This document shows positions 18,180 to 26,526 of a DNA stretch of 64,000 bases, one piece after another (position 1 is the first letter of the stretch; each line of letters begins with the position of its first letter). The DNA comes from SVQP01 sp045658965 (GTDB lineage Bacteria; Bacillota; Clostridia; Oscillospirales; CAG-272): assembly GCA_045658965.1 (NCBI GenBank), contig JAZOVZ010000106.1, positions 1 to 64,000 on the forward strand, read 5' to 3'. A program made the position numbers and the translations under genes. The notes beneath the pieces are model-generated. The model was not told the origin of the DNA. It was given only the letters and a program-made list of their open reading frames with translations, and searched no databases.

Positions 18180-19091
18180 TCAAGTGCAACACTTTTTAGA
18201 GATGAAATCCAAGGGGGAAAGGAAATCAAGGCATTTACGAGGACGAGAGTTGATGAGATGAACAACACTCAACAGATAATCTTCAGAAACTAAAGAAAAA
18301 TCGGTACCTTTTGGAAAGAAAAATCGCAGGATGTCATTTGTATTCTCATCCAAACCACGTTGCCAAGGAGCATGTGGATCAGCGAAATAGATCGTAGTAT
18401 TAAGATCCTGCTCAATGCCTTTAAAGTCAGCGAACTCTGAACCGTTATCCAGAGTTATCGTATGTATTGGCATAGGAAGCTCCAACAAATCAAATGCGTG
18501 TTTTGTAGCTTTTCGTACTTCAACCATTGTATGGTTTGGAGAAATGGCAGCGGTTAGAAGTCGGCTTCTTCTATCAACCTGTGTTACAAGACAACTCTTA
18601 TTTTTGGCTCCGCAAATAGTGTCTCCTTCCCAGTCACCAATTCGTGTTCGATCATTGACTATGGAAGGGCGGTCATGGATTGTACGTTCCGGATGAATAG
18701 TTGCGTGATTCCCATGTTTTGCGTGCTTTTTCTTGCCTTTTCTGCGAAAATGAGTTTGAGGTTTAATGTTCGGAAGCAATCCCGCTCTGACAGCTTGATA
18801 TATGGTAGAAAAAGAGATGCAATATCCTTTTTCTTTACAATAGTGCGCTGTCAATTCCGGTGACCAATACTTTTTCAAACATGATTCTATGAGCTTGTAC
18901 AGTTCGGTATTTTTTTGAATCGCTGGTTTACGAACACATTTCCTTCGGCGGATTATATAAAGTGTTGTTGCTCTCCAAGGATTGTATCTGTGCTTTTTCT
19001 GACTGTAATTCCTGCGCACCTCTCGACTGATCGTAGAGGGGCTTCTGTCCATCAATTTTGCGATTTCTCGAAAACTTTTTCCTTGTTTCAA
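18180..19091 (-). CDS. IS30-family transposase (N-terminus interrupted by amber codon)
   Basis: DDE transposase. The N-terminal helix-turn-helix (KSFREIAKLMDRSPSTISRE) is followed by an rve integrase core with DWEGD, the LDNGSEF motif and the IS30 signature DENTNDILRFFFPKG. The family normally begins about 18 residues earlier. In the same frame, an ATG at 19145-19143 with GGAGG 5 nt upstream is followed at once by TAG, and then by codons for a conserved-looking N-terminus (SYTHFTLSERICLQEF). The frame given here starts at TTG 19091, which has AGGA nearby. The product is therefore probably reduced or restarted. The stop TGA uses two bases of flanking DNA beyond the inverted repeat. Confidence 0.8.
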   Translation of the reverse strand: MKQGKSFREIAKLMDRSPSTISREVRRNYSQKKHRYNPWRATTLYIIRRRKCVRKPAIQKNTELYKLIESCLKKYWSPELTAHYCKEKGYCISFSTIYQAVRAGLLPNIKPQTHFRRKGKKKHAKHGNHATIHPERTIHDRPSIVNDRTRIGDWEGDTICGAKNKSCLVTQVDRRSRLLTAAISPNHTMVEVRKATKHAFDLLELPMPIHTITLDNGSEFADFKGIEQDLNTTIYFADPHAPWQRGLDENTNDILRFFFPKGTDFSLVSEDYLLSVVHLINSRPRKCLDFLSPLDFISKKCCT

Positions 19092-19302
19092 AAATTCCTG
19101 TAGACAAATTCGTTCTGATAGTGTAAAATGTGTGTAAGACTACATTTCAACCTCCGTTTTTTATGTTTGTGTGGTAACTACATTTTACACGAAAGTTGAT
19201 TTGAAGTCTACTCCTTTTTCGCCGGCTTGGTATATTTTTCGTTTCGGGCTTTGCCCTCAACTCAAAATATACCAAGCCCTTTCTTTTTTAGGTGTTGCAC
19301 TT
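18182..19302 (-). mobile_element. IS30-family insertion sequence
   Basis: An element of about 1.12 kb bounded by imperfect inverted repeats. The core AAGTGCAACAC is at 18182-18192 and its complement at 19292-19302. It holds a single transposase gene. The flanking bases (gtc on the left, aat on the right) do not give an obvious target duplication. It lies between palindromic intergenic repeats. A 15-bp stem at 19224-19278 separates the right end from the transposase start. Confidence 0.85.
19224..19278. repeat. Long hairpin inside the IS30 element
   Basis: GGCTTGGTATATTTT pairs with AAAATATACCAAGCC across a 25-nt loop that contains its own GGGC...GCCC hairpin. It lies between the right inverted repeat and the transposase start, where it could block incoming transcription. 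Confidence 0.6.
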
Positions 19303-19313
19303 AATATTTTAAC

Positions 19314-19436
19314 CTGCCGACCGCGTTAGCGGTGGAAGGAGCCTGCGTCGCTTGGGATTTATATTGACCTCATTGTAACGCGCTCTCCCTCAGTCGCCTT
19401 CGGCGCCAGCTCCCTCCCGGAGGGAGCCTTTCGTAA
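19314..19436. repeat. Palindromic intergenic repeats right of the IS30 element
   Basis: Blocks include 'gaccgcgttagcggt' and 'ctccctcagtcgccttcggc' with 'ctccctcccggagggagcc'. They are relatives of the repeats at 17098 and 18142. Confidence 0.5.
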
Positions 19437-19452
19437 GTTCCCAACGACAAAA

Positions 19453-19482
19453 ACACCACCAAAGAAAATTCCTTGGTGGTGT
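19453..19482 (-). terminator. Terminator after the ROK kinase
   Basis: ACACCACCAA pairs with TTGGTGGTGT; on the minus strand the stem is followed by TTTTTGTC. Confidence 0.8.
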
Positions 19483-19547
19483 TCGTGTTTTCTCCGCTAA
19501 AGATGCATAGCAGAGCCTGCTGTTTTATATTTTACGTACGCAGTTGA

Positions 19548-20507
19548 TTACAGACCCAATACCGCTGCGCCAACGATGCCTGCATCGTTGCCGAGCTTTG
19601 CGATACGGATATCGGTCAGCTTAACAAGGCCGCCGCCGTACTGCTCTGCTCTGACCTTGGGAATCAGCATATCCAAGAGGTACTGACCCTCACCCGAAAC
19701 ACCGCCGCCCAGCGAGAGCACCTCGGGCTGGAAGATGTTGATGACGTTGCCGATACCGGTTGCCAGATAATCCACGTAAGTATCCACGACCTCTTTCGCA
19801 GCCTCATCGCCTGCGCGCAGTGCGTCAAACGCAGTTCTGCCGGATACCTTACACTTCTGCGCAACCAGATCGGTCATCAGCGTTGCTCTGCCGCTCTTCT
19901 CGCACTCCTCGATCTTCTCACGGGTCATGCGGATCAGCGCGGTTGCCGAGCTGTATGCCTCCCAGCAGCCCTTTCTGCCGCAGGAGCACTGCACGCCGTC
20001 CTTGACGATGACGATATGGCCCAGCTCCGCACCTGCGTAGTTAAAGCCGGAGAACACCTTGTTATCGATAATGATGCCGCCGCCAACGCCAGTGCCCAGC
20101 GTGATCATAACAGAGTTTACGCTACCCTTTGCAGCACCTGCGATCGCCTCGCCCCATGCCGCTGCGTTAGCGTCGTTTTCAATGTAAAATGCCTTTGCGG
20201 GGAAATCCTTTTTGATCAGATCGCAGATCTCGAACTGATGGAAGGGCAGATTGTTGGTATATACGACCACACCGGTGTCATGGTCGCAGATACCGGGAGA
20301 AGCGATACCGACAGAATCGATATCCTCGACGCCAATGCCATACTCTTTGCAAATTCTGTGGCAAAGAGCAGCCATGCTTGCCGCGATCTCCTCTGCGGGA
20401 CGCTGCGCCTCGGTAGGCACGCTTGCCTTGTGAACGATACGATACTCACTGTCAACAATTCCTGCGGCGATATTGGTTCCGCCAAGGTCAATTCCGATAC
20501 GGTACAT
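19548..20507 (-). CDS. ROK-family sugar kinase (glucokinase-like)
   Basis: A cytoplasmic sugar kinase of 319 residues, normal for ROK glucokinases. The N-terminal phosphate-binding motif is DLGGTNIAAG (residues 6-15). The sugar-binding region includes ENDANAAAWGE, the second glycine-rich motif is LGTGVGGGI, and the zinc-binding signature is CSCGRKGCWE (near 170), with the preceding histidine in GHIVIV. It lacks an N-terminal helix-turn-helix, so it is a kinase rather than a ROK repressor. It has its own consensus promoter and terminator. It would phosphorylate glucose or a related hexose, perhaps released by the nearby glycosidases; the exact substrate is not determined. Confidence 0.92.
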   Translation of the reverse strand: MYRIGIDLGGTNIAAGIVDSEYRIVHKASVPTEAQRPAEEIAASMAALCHRICKEYGIGVEDIDSVGIASPGICDHDTGVVVYTNNLPFHQFEICDLIKKDFPAKAFYIENDANAAAWGEAIAGAAKGSVNSVMITLGTGVGGGIIIDNKVFSGFNYAGAELGHIVIVKDGVQCSCGRKGCWEAYSSATALIRMTREKIEECEKSGRATLMTDLVAQKCKVSGRTAFDALRAGDEAAKEVVDTYVDYLATGIGNVINIFQPEVLSLGGGVSGEGQYLLDMLIPKVRAEQYGGGLVKLTDIRIAKLGNDAGIVGAAVLGL

Positions 20508-20564
20508 AAGAATTCCTCCCCAAATTTCCGCGGTGCACGCATGCGTGCCGCTCTTTCGTTCTTT

Positions 20565-20593
20565 ATTATACTAAAATCTTTTCTTTTTGTCAA
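20565..20593 (-). promoter_or_regulatory. Promoter of the ROK kinase
   Basis: On the minus strand TTGACA and TATAAT are separated by 17 bp, about 58 nt upstream of the ATG. Confidence 0.85.
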
Positions 20594-20611
20594 TCAAAAT
20601 TTCACATTTTA

Positions 20612-21793
20612 TTACGCAACCATATCAAGCGCGAACTTGGGCACGTAGTAATACACCACCACGCGTGCTGCGGGTGCGGCCTCGCCCGTAACGAAATCAC
20701 GGCGTGCCACCGGCACGTAAGGCGTGGGGTTGCAATCGGTCTTGCTGGAGATCTTACCGCCACCGGTGATGTTGCCGAAGATCTCTCCCCAGCCACCGTA
20801 GTAGTTCAGATACTCCTGGAAGTCATTGTAATGGTTGTAGGTATAGAACACGTAGCGCTCGTTGATGTCAATGATCTTGTCACCGTTGATATCAAAGCGC
20901 GCGTACACGATGCGGGCTGCTCCGCGCGTGATGCTGTGACCGTTGTTATAGATCGCAGGGCGGTAGGCGGGATCGCAATCCGTGCCCGTGGTGCCGATGT
21001 CGATCTCGTAATACTCCAGTCTGCCGCCGCAGCCGCTGATATCGGGCAGCTCGGGCTCATAGGGGTACTTGGTCGTACTGCCCGAGAACTTTGTATGGTT
21101 GACGCGCAGATACTCGCCCCAGATGCTGTCGTCGGGATCGGTCTTTTTGGACGTGGTGTAGTTAGCGGGAATGTTGCCAAAAGCGAACACGTACGCCGCA
21201 ACCTCTTCCAGTGACACGTATGCCGCACCCTTGTGCACCTGACTGACCACTTGACCGTTGTAGTCTACAATATAATAGGTGTTGCCGTCCTCGGAGAAGG
21301 ATGCGTGCGTGTTGCGCACCAGCATGCCGTTCTCGGTGGGCTGCTGCTCTGCGATGGTAGGCTTTTGATCCTGCGGCTCGATCGAGCCCGACATAAAGCC
21401 GTGCTGGGTGCGCCAGTAAGCGTCCCAGTATTCCTCTGCAGGCTCGTAGTCGCTGTAGAATTCCGCCGCCGACATATTGACGTAAGGGTCAACGTCGGGG
21501 CTGAACAAGGACTCGGGCGGTGCCTCGGTGGTAATCTCCTCGGTCGTGGGTTCTTCGGTTGTAGGCTCTTCGGTTGTTTCCTCGGTCGTAGGCTCCGTCG
21601 GTGCTTCGGTTGGCTGCTCCGTAGGCTGTTCGGTCGTGGGTTCAGGATCAGCGGTCGATTCCTGAATCGACCCTACAGGCGCAATTGTCTCGATCTGCGT
21701 CGTGTCGGCAGGCTCGGGTACAGGAAGGTCGCAGCCCAGCAGCAGCGCGCAGATCAAGAGCAACGCACCAATCAAAGTAACTGTTTTTTTCAT
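20612..21793 (-). CDS. Lipoprotein with Thr/Glu/Pro-rich stalk
   Basis: A surface lipoprotein of 393 residues. The signal peptide ends in a lipobox (LLLGC, Cys near residue 21). Residues about 45-95 are a low-complexity stalk built from repeats such as TEEPTTEEP and TEQP. The rest (about 100-393) is a globular domain rich in Tyr, Asp and Gly that I do not recognise; it has paired Cys residues in both halves. It is the last gene of an operon headed by GH127, 9 nt after the histidine phosphatase gene. A stalked surface domain fits display beyond the cell wall. The function of the domain is unknown, and no catalytic motif is claimed. Confidence 0.75.
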   Translation of the reverse strand: MKKTVTLIGALLLICALLLGCDLPVPEPADTTQIETIAPVGSIQESTADPEPTTEQPTEQPTEAPTEPTTEETTEEPTTEEPTTEEITTEAPPESLFSPDVDPYVNMSAAEFYSDYEPAEEYWDAYWRTQHGFMSGSIEPQDQKPTIAEQQPTENGMLVRNTHASFSEDGNTYYIVDYNGQVVSQVHKGAAYVSLEEVAAYVFAFGNIPANYTTSKKTDPDDSIWGEYLRVNHTKFSGSTTKYPYEPELPDISGCGGRLEYYEIDIGTTGTDCDPAYRPAIYNNGHSITRGAARIVYARFDINGDKIIDINERYVFYTYNHYNDFQEYLNYYGGWGEIFGNITGGGKISSKTDCNPTPYVPVARRDFVTGEAAPAARVVVYYYVPKFALDMVA

Positions 21794-21802
21794 GCTTTCT
21801 CC

Positions 21803-22510
21803 TTAAATCTCGGTTCGTCCGCAATATTTCATATCGGGTCCGTGCGCGTACAAATGAGAGGTATCGGAATAGCAAAGCATGCGCGGTACGGTAAAGCCCG
21901 TTTTTTGGTTTTTGAATTCGATCACGGTCACACCCGTGTGGTTGTAGTGAAAGCCCGCCCAAACAAGATGCAGCGGAATATGCAAGAGGTAGGATATCAA
22001 GATCCTGCCCGTTCCCGCATGGCAAAACAGCGCGACCTTGTCGTCGCTCGGCCGGGTGATGCGGTAAACGCCGTCCTCTTCCGCATAGCCAAGGCGAGAA
22101 AGGAAATCCCTGCCGCCCGCGCTGATCTTTTCCAGCGCGTCCTGCATGCCCGAGGTAGAAAAGCCGGGACATTCAAAGGTGCGGTCAAAATCCAGATCGA
22201 TCGCACCGTCGCGGCGCAGATCGACGCGGTCAACAAGCGAGACCGATTTGAGCTTGCCGTCGGGATAGGGCGTCAGCCTGTGCTCGTCACCGATCTCGTG
22301 CGACCAGGGTTCGATCGTATACTCCAGGCCCAGCAATCTGCAGGTCGGCTCGGCAGTCTGCTTTGCTCTGCCCATGGGCGAGCAAAACACGCGGTTGATC
22401 CCCGACGTGGCAAGTCTCTTGCCCACCGCCTCCGCCTGCGCCCACCCGCGCTCGGTCAGCGTGTCGGTGGTGTAGTCGGGATCACCGTGGCGAATGATGT
22501 AGAGTAACAT
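21803..22510 (-). CDS. Histidine phosphatase family protein
   Basis: A phosphoglycerate-mutase-like phosphatase of 235 residues. The catalytic RHG motif is at residues 7-9 (YIIRHGDPDY), with LTERGWAQA and the SPMGRAKQTA loop typical of the family, and the second catalytic histidine in LFCHAGTG near residue 160. The GGAGA ribosome site is good. It is coupled closely to the SGNH-like gene upstream (10 nt) and the lipoprotein downstream. The substrate is unknown; in a carbohydrate operon a sugar phosphate is possible but not shown. Confidence 0.85.
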   Translation of the reverse strand: MLLYIIRHGDPDYTTDTLTERGWAQAEAVGKRLATSGINRVFCSPMGRAKQTAEPTCRLLGLEYTIEPWSHEIGDEHRLTPYPDGKLKSVSLVDRVDLRRDGAIDLDFDRTFECPGFSTSGMQDALEKISAGGRDFLSRLGYAEEDGVYRITRPSDDKVALFCHAGTGRILISYLLHIPLHLVWAGFHYNHTGVTVIEFKNQKTGFTVPRMLCYSDTSHLYAHGPDMKYCGRTEI

Positions 22511-22520
22511 GGTCCTCTCC

Positions 22521-23174
22521 TTATACGACTCTGTCGATTACCTCGCACGCGTGCAGAAGGTCTGCTGCATCCATCTTGAGGCAAGCGGTGCTTGCAGGCA
22601 AGCTGCCCACCAACTTTTTGTAAATCGCCAATGCCGCTACGCAGCTGCCTGCGTAAGAGGGGTGCGAGAGGTCGGGATCGTACAATTCGATCTCGGGATA
22701 TGCCTTGCGGATCTCAAAGAAGCTCTTGCCCACGTGCGCGCACGTGCCGCCAACCTTGCGGGCTGCCGCATCGTAAGAGGCTGCCAAGCCCTCGGTCATG
22801 GTCTGATTGGTCCAGCCGAACTCATCCAGCAGATCACAGCCCTCCTTGCGTCCCCAGGTCGCGTACAGCACGGTGCGGGCGGGCTTGACCAGCTCGACGC
22901 AGCCGCAAACGCCGTGCAGAAATTCGCGGTAGTATTCCATGGCGTTGGAGCTCTGCTCCTGCAGGATCAGCACGTCATAGGAGGTCTGCTTGCATTTTTC
23001 CACGACCTCTGCGTGCAAGGCATCGTTTTCATCCAAATTCTGCCAAAGCACTCTGCCGCCTGCGGTGACCGAGTCCACCTTGGCGTCAACCTTGTTTTCG
23101 TCAAGCAACGCCTGCAGGATCTTGGGCATATCAAAAAAGTAGGTGTAGCTGTTTCCAAGCATCAAAATTTTCAT
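22521..23174 (-). CDS. SGNH-type hydrolase-like protein (DUF4886-like)
   Basis: The ATG at 23174 is chosen for its GGAG site and because the family motif follows at once (LMLGNSYTY, residues 4-12). About 217 residues. A C-terminal block D..HPSYAGSCVAA with Asp and His suits the second catalytic block of SGNH/GDSL esterases. The segment YDVLILQEQSSN supplies the expected Gln/Asn positions. It has no signal peptide, so it would act in the cytoplasm. It follows GH127 by 20 nt, so removal of acyl groups from sugars entering the cell is a reasonable but unproven role. Confidence 0.7.
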   Translation of the reverse strand: MKILMLGNSYTYFFDMPKILQALLDENKVDAKVDSVTAGGRVLWQNLDENDALHAEVVEKCKQTSYDVLILQEQSSNAMEYYREFLHGVCGCVELVKPARTVLYATWGRKEGCDLLDEFGWTNQTMTEGLAASYDAAARKVGGTCAHVGKSFFEIRKAYPEIELYDPDLSHPSYAGSCVAALAIYKKLVGSLPASTACLKMDAADLLHACEVIDRVV

Positions 23175-23194
23175 AATCTTACTCCTTCGTAGTC

Positions 23195-25006
23195 TTATTC
23201 CTTCGTAGGCAGCCAAACCGAAATGCGTGCGTTTTGCTCATTCCAGTGCTTGCCGCACCATGCGTAGTCGGTCAGCAAAATTTGTCCCTCGTCGCTTTCC
23301 AGCACGAATCTCACCATCTCACCGGGCGCGGGCTCGATTTGATCCAGCACCAGCTTACCCTCATTCTGCACGGGCGCAAAGGGCGCGTTGATGTCACCGG
23401 GCTCCTTTTTCTCGTCACGTGCCAGCACCAGGCAGCCGTATACGTAAGCCTGCTTGCCGCCAAGCGTGACGCGCTTGACCTCGGGATGCAGAGAAAGCGT
23501 GATCACGTAGCCGTCCTGCCACGTGCAGCCAAGCTGATTGTAGCCCTTGACTGCCTCGGTCTGCTCGCCGCAAACCGTCAGCACGGGAGCTGTGCTCCAC
23601 TCGGGCACGCGCAATTTCAGCGCGAACTGCTCGGGAGCGTCAAGACCAATCTTGATCTGCACCTCGCCCTCGCCCTCGTAATCGCCCGAAAGCGTAAAGG
23701 TGACCGTCTGTCCTGCAGGCGTGGTTGCCTGCACGCTACCGCCGTGATAACCGTTGAATACAAAGCCGTTCTCATAAGCAAGCACACCGATCAAGGGGAA
23801 GATCGCAGTGCCCGCCGCACCAATGCAAGCGCAGCAGCCGTAGTAGCCGCCCGAGGAGAACTTCTTAAAGCCGCCGATGCCAATGCCGCGGGGCTGGTAG
23901 ACCAAGGGGCTGTAGCTGTCAAACGCCAAGCCGGGATACAGCTTGTTTTCCTCGCGGCTGAGCTGATCCAGACCAAACGCATTCAAACTGCCGTACAGCG
24001 CGTTGTACGCGGATTTTTCGATCTGGGAAGCGTACCATTCCTTGCCCGTCAAGCGCAGCAAGCGCTCAAGCAGACGCATCCACGTTACCGTCACGCAGGT
24101 CTCCTGCATGATGGCGTTGTCCTCCACCTGCACGGTCTGCATGACACCGGAGTGGTCAAACAGCTCGTGCGTGCAGCCTGCGCAGCCGATGATGGTAATA
24201 TCGCTCGCCTCAACCGCGCGGACGAACTTTTCCACGATATGTAAGTAACGCTCCTCGCCCGTCACCTCGTAATACGCGAGTGCGCCCTCAAAATAGGACA
24301 TCATTTCGTAAGCCTTGACCTGCGGATACTGGTAAGGATAGATCTCGTCCGCCTCCGCAAGCTCCAAGAGGTTGCCACCGTGGCAGCCGCCCTGATCGAG
24401 GACGTACTTGCCAAAGTCCAGGAATTTCTGCTTGCCCGTCAGCTTGTAAAGCTCGATCACGGGCTCAAGAATGGTGCTGGAGTTGAGTCCCCCCCAAGCG
24501 GCAGAGGTATCAAGAATCGACTTTTGCCCCTCGCCGTTGCCAAGATGCTTGATCAGATAGTCCACGTGCTTTTCCATGCAGTCGAGAATACGCACCTTGA
24601 ACGCCTCATCACGGCAGATACCGTAGAAATACAAGCTGCCAACGATGACGTATTTGCGCGCCCAGATATCCCAGCCGCCAAACTCGTGCGAGACGGGATA
24701 GGAGGCAATTCTGCCAAGAGAGTCCTGCGTGTCCAGCAGATCGGACACGGTCTTGTAAAGGATCTCATAAAGCTGCTCGTCGGGGGCGTAAGCATAGGTC
24801 AGACACGCGCCGCGCATCATCTTGCCGTAGTATTCGCCTCTCCAGCCCCAGTCGCAAAAGTCGGGGCGTTCGACAAACACCTGCACGAATTTCTCCCAGC
24901 TCTCCTTGTTTTTGAGCTGCTTTTCCATAACAAATCGCGCGTGCGCATCGGCAACACCCGTGTAGCGCGCCGCACCTGCGGGGAGATAATTGTAAGCGTA
25001 ATTCAT
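23195..25006 (-). CDS. GH127-family beta-L-arabinofuranosidase-like glycosidase
   Basis: Cytoplasmic glycoside hydrolase of the DUF1680/GH127 group (603 residues from the ATG at 25006, which has AGGAG upstream). An alpha/alpha barrel covers about residues 15-430 and a beta-rich region follows. The cysteine-glycosidase residues known from HypBA1 are visible: E302-x-C304 and C391-C392, which would bind zinc with one cysteine acting as nucleophile. No signal peptide is present. It is the first gene of an operon with an SGNH-type hydrolase, a histidine phosphatase and a lipoprotein. GH127 and related families include enzymes with other specificities, so arabinose is the likely but not certain substrate. 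Confidence 0.85.
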   Translation of the reverse strand: MNYAYNYLPAGAARYTGVADAHARFVMEKQLKNKESWEKFVQVFVERPDFCDWGWRGEYYGKMMRGACLTYAYAPDEQLYEILYKTVSDLLDTQDSLGRIASYPVSHEFGGWDIWARKYVIVGSLYFYGICRDEAFKVRILDCMEKHVDYLIKHLGNGEGQKSILDTSAAWGGLNSSTILEPVIELYKLTGKQKFLDFGKYVLDQGGCHGGNLLELAEADEIYPYQYPQVKAYEMMSYFEGALAYYEVTGEERYLHIVEKFVRAVEASDITIIGCAGCTHELFDHSGVMQTVQVEDNAIMQETCVTVTWMRLLERLLRLTGKEWYASQIEKSAYNALYGSLNAFGLDQLSREENKLYPGLAFDSYSPLVYQPRGIGIGGFKKFSSGGYYGCCACIGAAGTAIFPLIGVLAYENGFVFNGYHGGSVQATTPAGQTVTFTLSGDYEGEGEVQIKIGLDAPEQFALKLRVPEWSTAPVLTVCGEQTEAVKGYNQLGCTWQDGYVITLSLHPEVKRVTLGGKQAYVYGCLVLARDEKKEPGDINAPFAPVQNEGKLVLDQIEPAPGEMVRFVLESDEGQILLTDYAWCGKHWNEQNARISVWLPTKE

Positions 25007-25094
25007 AGTGGACTCCTTTCTGTATCTCAGGTCGGATTTTATGTTTGTAAAAATGGTTTCGGGTTCTATTGTTTTCGCGCGGTCACGCATCCGC

Positions 25095-25238
25095 CCGTGT
25101 CATCCTGAGCGACTCCTCTTCCTCCGCTGTCATCCTCGAGCAAGTCCCTGTGCCTAGATTCTTCGCTGCGCTCGAGAATGACAGGCACAGGGACGCCGCG
25201 AAGGATCTCGGAGGAAGAGGCGTTGCGAAGGATCTCGG
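25095..25238. repeat. Composite repeat, left arm flanking the GIY-YIG gene
   Basis: About 144 bp built from 'gtcatcct...gag', 'gattcttcgctgcgctcgag' and 'cgcgaaggatctcgg' units. It is an imperfect inverted copy of 25566-25705. Confidence 0.75.
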
Positions 25239-25246
25239 GCAATATG

Positions 25247-25543
25247 TTATGTAAACACACCGGGAAACAACTGATCGGTTAAATCCACCCAACCGGGATT
25301 CATTGATTCAACCAATTCATCCTTTTTGATTCGCAAAAGACCTTTCACTTGCTTTTCTCTTAAAATGGCATCCTTTATCCATTTGTAGCTTTCGTAATAG
25401 ACCAGTTTATGAACGTGATATTTTCTTGTGAATCCGTCAATCAGTTCATTTTTGTGTTCATACAATCGGCGCTGCAAATCATTTGTTACACCGACGTACA
25501 TGACCCTATCGTTTTTGTTCGTTAATATGTAAACATAATACAT
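25247..25543 (-). CDS. Small GIY-YIG nuclease domain protein
   Basis: A 98-residue single-domain endonuclease-like protein. The GIY-YIG core is YVYILTNKNDRVMYVGVTN (residues 3-21) followed by the catalytic Arg in LQRRLYEHK. The later KYHVHKLVYYE and ILREKQVKGL with conserved Glu complete the domain. It belongs to the UPF0213/COG2827-like group, which is common in several phyla and often multicopy. The gene is A+T-rich against its G+C-rich flanking repeats. It sits exactly between two inverted repeat arms with only about 10-20 bp on each side, which suggests it moves with or acts on the repeat. No DNA-binding domain is fused. Confidence 0.85.
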   Translation of the reverse strand: MYYVYILTNKNDRVMYVGVTNDLQRRLYEHKNELIDGFTRKYHVHKLVYYESYKWIKDAILREKQVKGLLRIKKDELVESMNPGWVDLTDQLFPGVFT

Positions 25544-25565
25544 AAGCCAATCCTCATTTTGTCCG

Positions 25566-25705
25566 CCGAGATCCTTCGCGGCGCATCTTCCTCTGAGATC
25601 CTTCGCGGCGCCGCCCCGTTGTCATTCTTGAGCGCAGCGAAGAATCTCGGGGCGGCTTGCTCGAGGATGACAGCAGAGGAAGATGCTTGCTCGAGGATGA
25701 CACGG
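25566..25705. repeat. Composite repeat, right arm flanking the GIY-YIG gene
   Basis: An inverted copy of the 25095-25238 repeat, sharing the order of its 'gatccttcgcggcg', 'gcgcagcgaagaatctcg' and 'gctcgaggatgaca' units. Confidence 0.75.
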
Positions 25706-25781
25706 CGGAGGGGCGGTCGAGCGAACATCAGCGCAATTCATGGTGTCGCTTCAAAGACACAAGACAAAAGACCAAGCCGTC

Positions 25782-26414
25782 TCAAAAATTTGCTTCTCCG
25801 TGTTTATCTATACCGGTCATGAAATCCTGCTTGGTAACAGTAATCTGTTTTTCGGAATTGTTTTTATCCATGCCGTACATGACAAGCTCGTTGCCTTGTA
25901 TAACCGTTTTATCCAACGAAACCAAGTCGCACATCTTTGAAACGTTCAAAAACAATTTCCTTTCATAATCAAACGCAAAGCATTCATACGGACATGCCCA
26001 ATAACACCCTTCAAAGACCAAGAGCTCATCAAGTTGCTTAACGTCAACCACGATAAACGACTCCTTGCCTTCAAGTACACAATTGGGGAAATACTCAAAT
26101 TCCACAGACAGCGTATCAACATTGAGCAACGTAAATCCGTATAGCGTTTTTCTAAAACAGATAAAGCGCTGACCGTTTAAAACAACAGGATAAAAGTCAT
26201 TTTCATAATCGTGTTCATCGCAGCAATCACATGCATACGTGCAATCGCCATTTTTGAAAATCACGTGCGCTTTTTCTCTATAGCTATTTTGCGTGTTGGG
26301 CTCAAATATATCAATTTCTATTTCAACGTCAAAAACACGCTTTGATATATGTTCGGAAAAATCAAAAACGAAACCTTCGGAATATTCATGTATGTATTGA
26401 TTTATCAAATCCAT
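25782..26414 (-). CDS. Hypothetical protein
   Basis: A 210-residue soluble protein that I do not recognise. It is rich in beta strands and aromatic residues, with two Cys pairs (CTYACDCCDEH near residue 58 and CYWACPYECF near 137) that could bind a metal. There is no signal peptide or membrane segment. The AAAGGAG ribosome site is good. Base composition is A+T-rich like the neighbouring accessory genes. It resembles wall-less cytosolic proteins of immunity or contact-dependent loci only in general character; no function is assigned. Confidence 0.6.
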   Translation of the reverse strand: MDLINQYIHEYSEGFVFDFSEHISKRVFDVEIEIDIFEPNTQNSYREKAHVIFKNGDCTYACDCCDEHDYENDFYPVVLNGQRFICFRKTLYGFTLLNVDTLSVEFEYFPNCVLEGKESFIVVDVKQLDELLVFEGCYWACPYECFAFDYERKLFLNVSKMCDLVSLDKTVIQGNELVMYGMDKNNSEKQITVTKQDFMTGIDKHGEANF

Positions 26415-26488
26415 GACGGACTCCTTTCATTTTAAGGCGATATGATATGTATGTAACATAAATGTTTTCCGAAATCCAAAGTGATTGT

Positions 26489-26515
26489 AGGGGCGATCAG
26501 TGATCGCCCGCACAC
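26489..26515. repeat. TGTAGGGGC palindromic repeat
   Basis: A hairpin of the form gtaggggcgatcagtgatcgcccgc. Related copies are at 33058, 33097, 46121 and 48704. Confidence 0.7.
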
Positions 26516-26526
26516 AGCGTTGGAAC

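Noticed and set aside
18170..19310. Target-site duplication at the IS30 ends
   Set aside because: The two or three bases flanking each end do not match, so none is claimed.
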